Part shown: positions 4,928 through 5,126 of the stretch, in pieces
How the letters are laid out: each line of letters opens with the position of its first letter
Numbering within the stretch: the stretch's first letter is position 1
Origin: Leptospira sp.
Lineage (GTDB): Bacteria > Spirochaetota > Leptospiria > Leptospirales > Leptospiraceae
DNA length: 5,126 bases
Direction: 5' to 3'
NCBI GenBank assembly: GCA_025457985.1
Contig: JALOTI010000186.1
Span: 1-5,126, forward strand
Program-made: the position numbers and the translations under genes
The notes under the pieces: generated by a model
What the model was told of the DNA's origin: nothing
The model's input: only the letters and a program-made list of their open reading frames with translations
Databases searched by the model: none

Positions 4928-5126
4928 TCATTTGATGATTTTGTTTTCTACAGCGGTCTCCCAAACAGTAACTTCGGGAAGATTGAGTTTCTCCGAATCT
5001 AGATACTCTTGGATTTTTTTACGATCTAGAAGCGTAGGATCGTAATCCATACGGAATTCGTATGACCCCAGTTTTGTGGCAAGTTTACTCACTATTTCGT
5101 TTTTCAAGAAATTCTGCCATTCTAAA
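4928..5126 (-). CDS. Unrecognised protein, C-terminal 65 residues only
   Basis: The minus-strand frame is open from the window edge (codons begin at 5125) to a TGA at 4928-4930, with no need for a start inside the window. The visible tail begins LEWQNFLKNEIVSKLATKLG, passes through YEFRMDYDPTLLDRKKIQEYL and ends TVWETAVENKIIK. It is charged, with alternating hydrophobic positions and predicted helices, as expected of a real soluble protein. I do not recognise a family. It lies 65 bp upstream of the SH3-domain gene on the same strand and may share a transcript with it. The stop is followed closely by further stop triplets (TAA, TAG). Confidence 0.65.
   Translation of the reverse strand, partial: LEWQNFLKNEIVSKLATKLGSYEFRMDYDPTLLDRKKIQEYLDSEKLNLPEVTVWETAVENKIIK

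Noticed and set aside
4926..4938. ATCAT-TTG-ATGAT hairpin at the stop of the last gene as a terminator
   Set aside because: It is a short AT-only stem overlapping the stop codon, with no T-run on the minus strand.
4946..4956. TTCTACAGCG, matching the left ten bases of TetR operator 2
   Set aside because: The right arm is missing (GTCTCC follows instead of TAGAA) and it lies inside a coding frame, so it is probably chance.

Overview
This window looks like chromosomal DNA from a moderately AT-rich bacterium, most likely a Leptospira species. The main reason is the toxin-antitoxin pair at 626-1202, which closely resembles the ChpI/ChpK proteins of Leptospira as I remember them. A thiolase, a soluble transhydrogenase and an exported SH3-type protein also fit. 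The genus is an inference from memory; no search was run.

Left part (1-625). The window opens inside the 3' end of a FadI-type thiolase gene on the plus strand. After it come a 36-bp imperfect palindrome and a strong intrinsic terminator with a GAAA loop that may work in both directions. Then comes about 130 bp with no intact gene. This stretch can be read as the decayed start of a membrane or secreted protein on the plus strand, or as an in-frame extension beyond the toxin stop on the minus strand.

Middle part (626-2132), minus strand. An RHH antitoxin gene (chpI) and a MazF/PemK toxin gene (chpK) overlap by 14 nt. A good sigma-70 type promoter sits so close to the antitoxin ATG that the mRNA is probably leaderless, and an inverted repeat lies between its -35 and -10. 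Upstream on the same strand is a TetR-family regulator. The 229-bp divergent region beyond it holds two near-identical 15-bp palindromes (TTCTAC-N3-GTAGAA) spaced 62 bp centre to centre. These are the likely operators of the TetR protein.

Right part (2133-4165), plus strand. The divergent genes encode a RibD-C/DHFR-family reductase and, 56 bp later, a soluble pyridine nucleotide transhydrogenase (SthA). One enzyme probably consumes NADPH and the other interconverts NADH and NADPH, so the TetR protein may control a small redox module. This functional link is inference.

End part (4166-5126), minus strand. An exported SH3-domain protein gene runs convergently towards sthA with only 25 bp between the stops. 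Upstream of it is the 3' end of an unrecognised gene that continues past the window edge. I found no CRISPR array, tRNA, rRNA or intact insertion sequence. Nothing here amounts to a clearly new system; the regulatory architecture around tetR and chpI is the most informative part.
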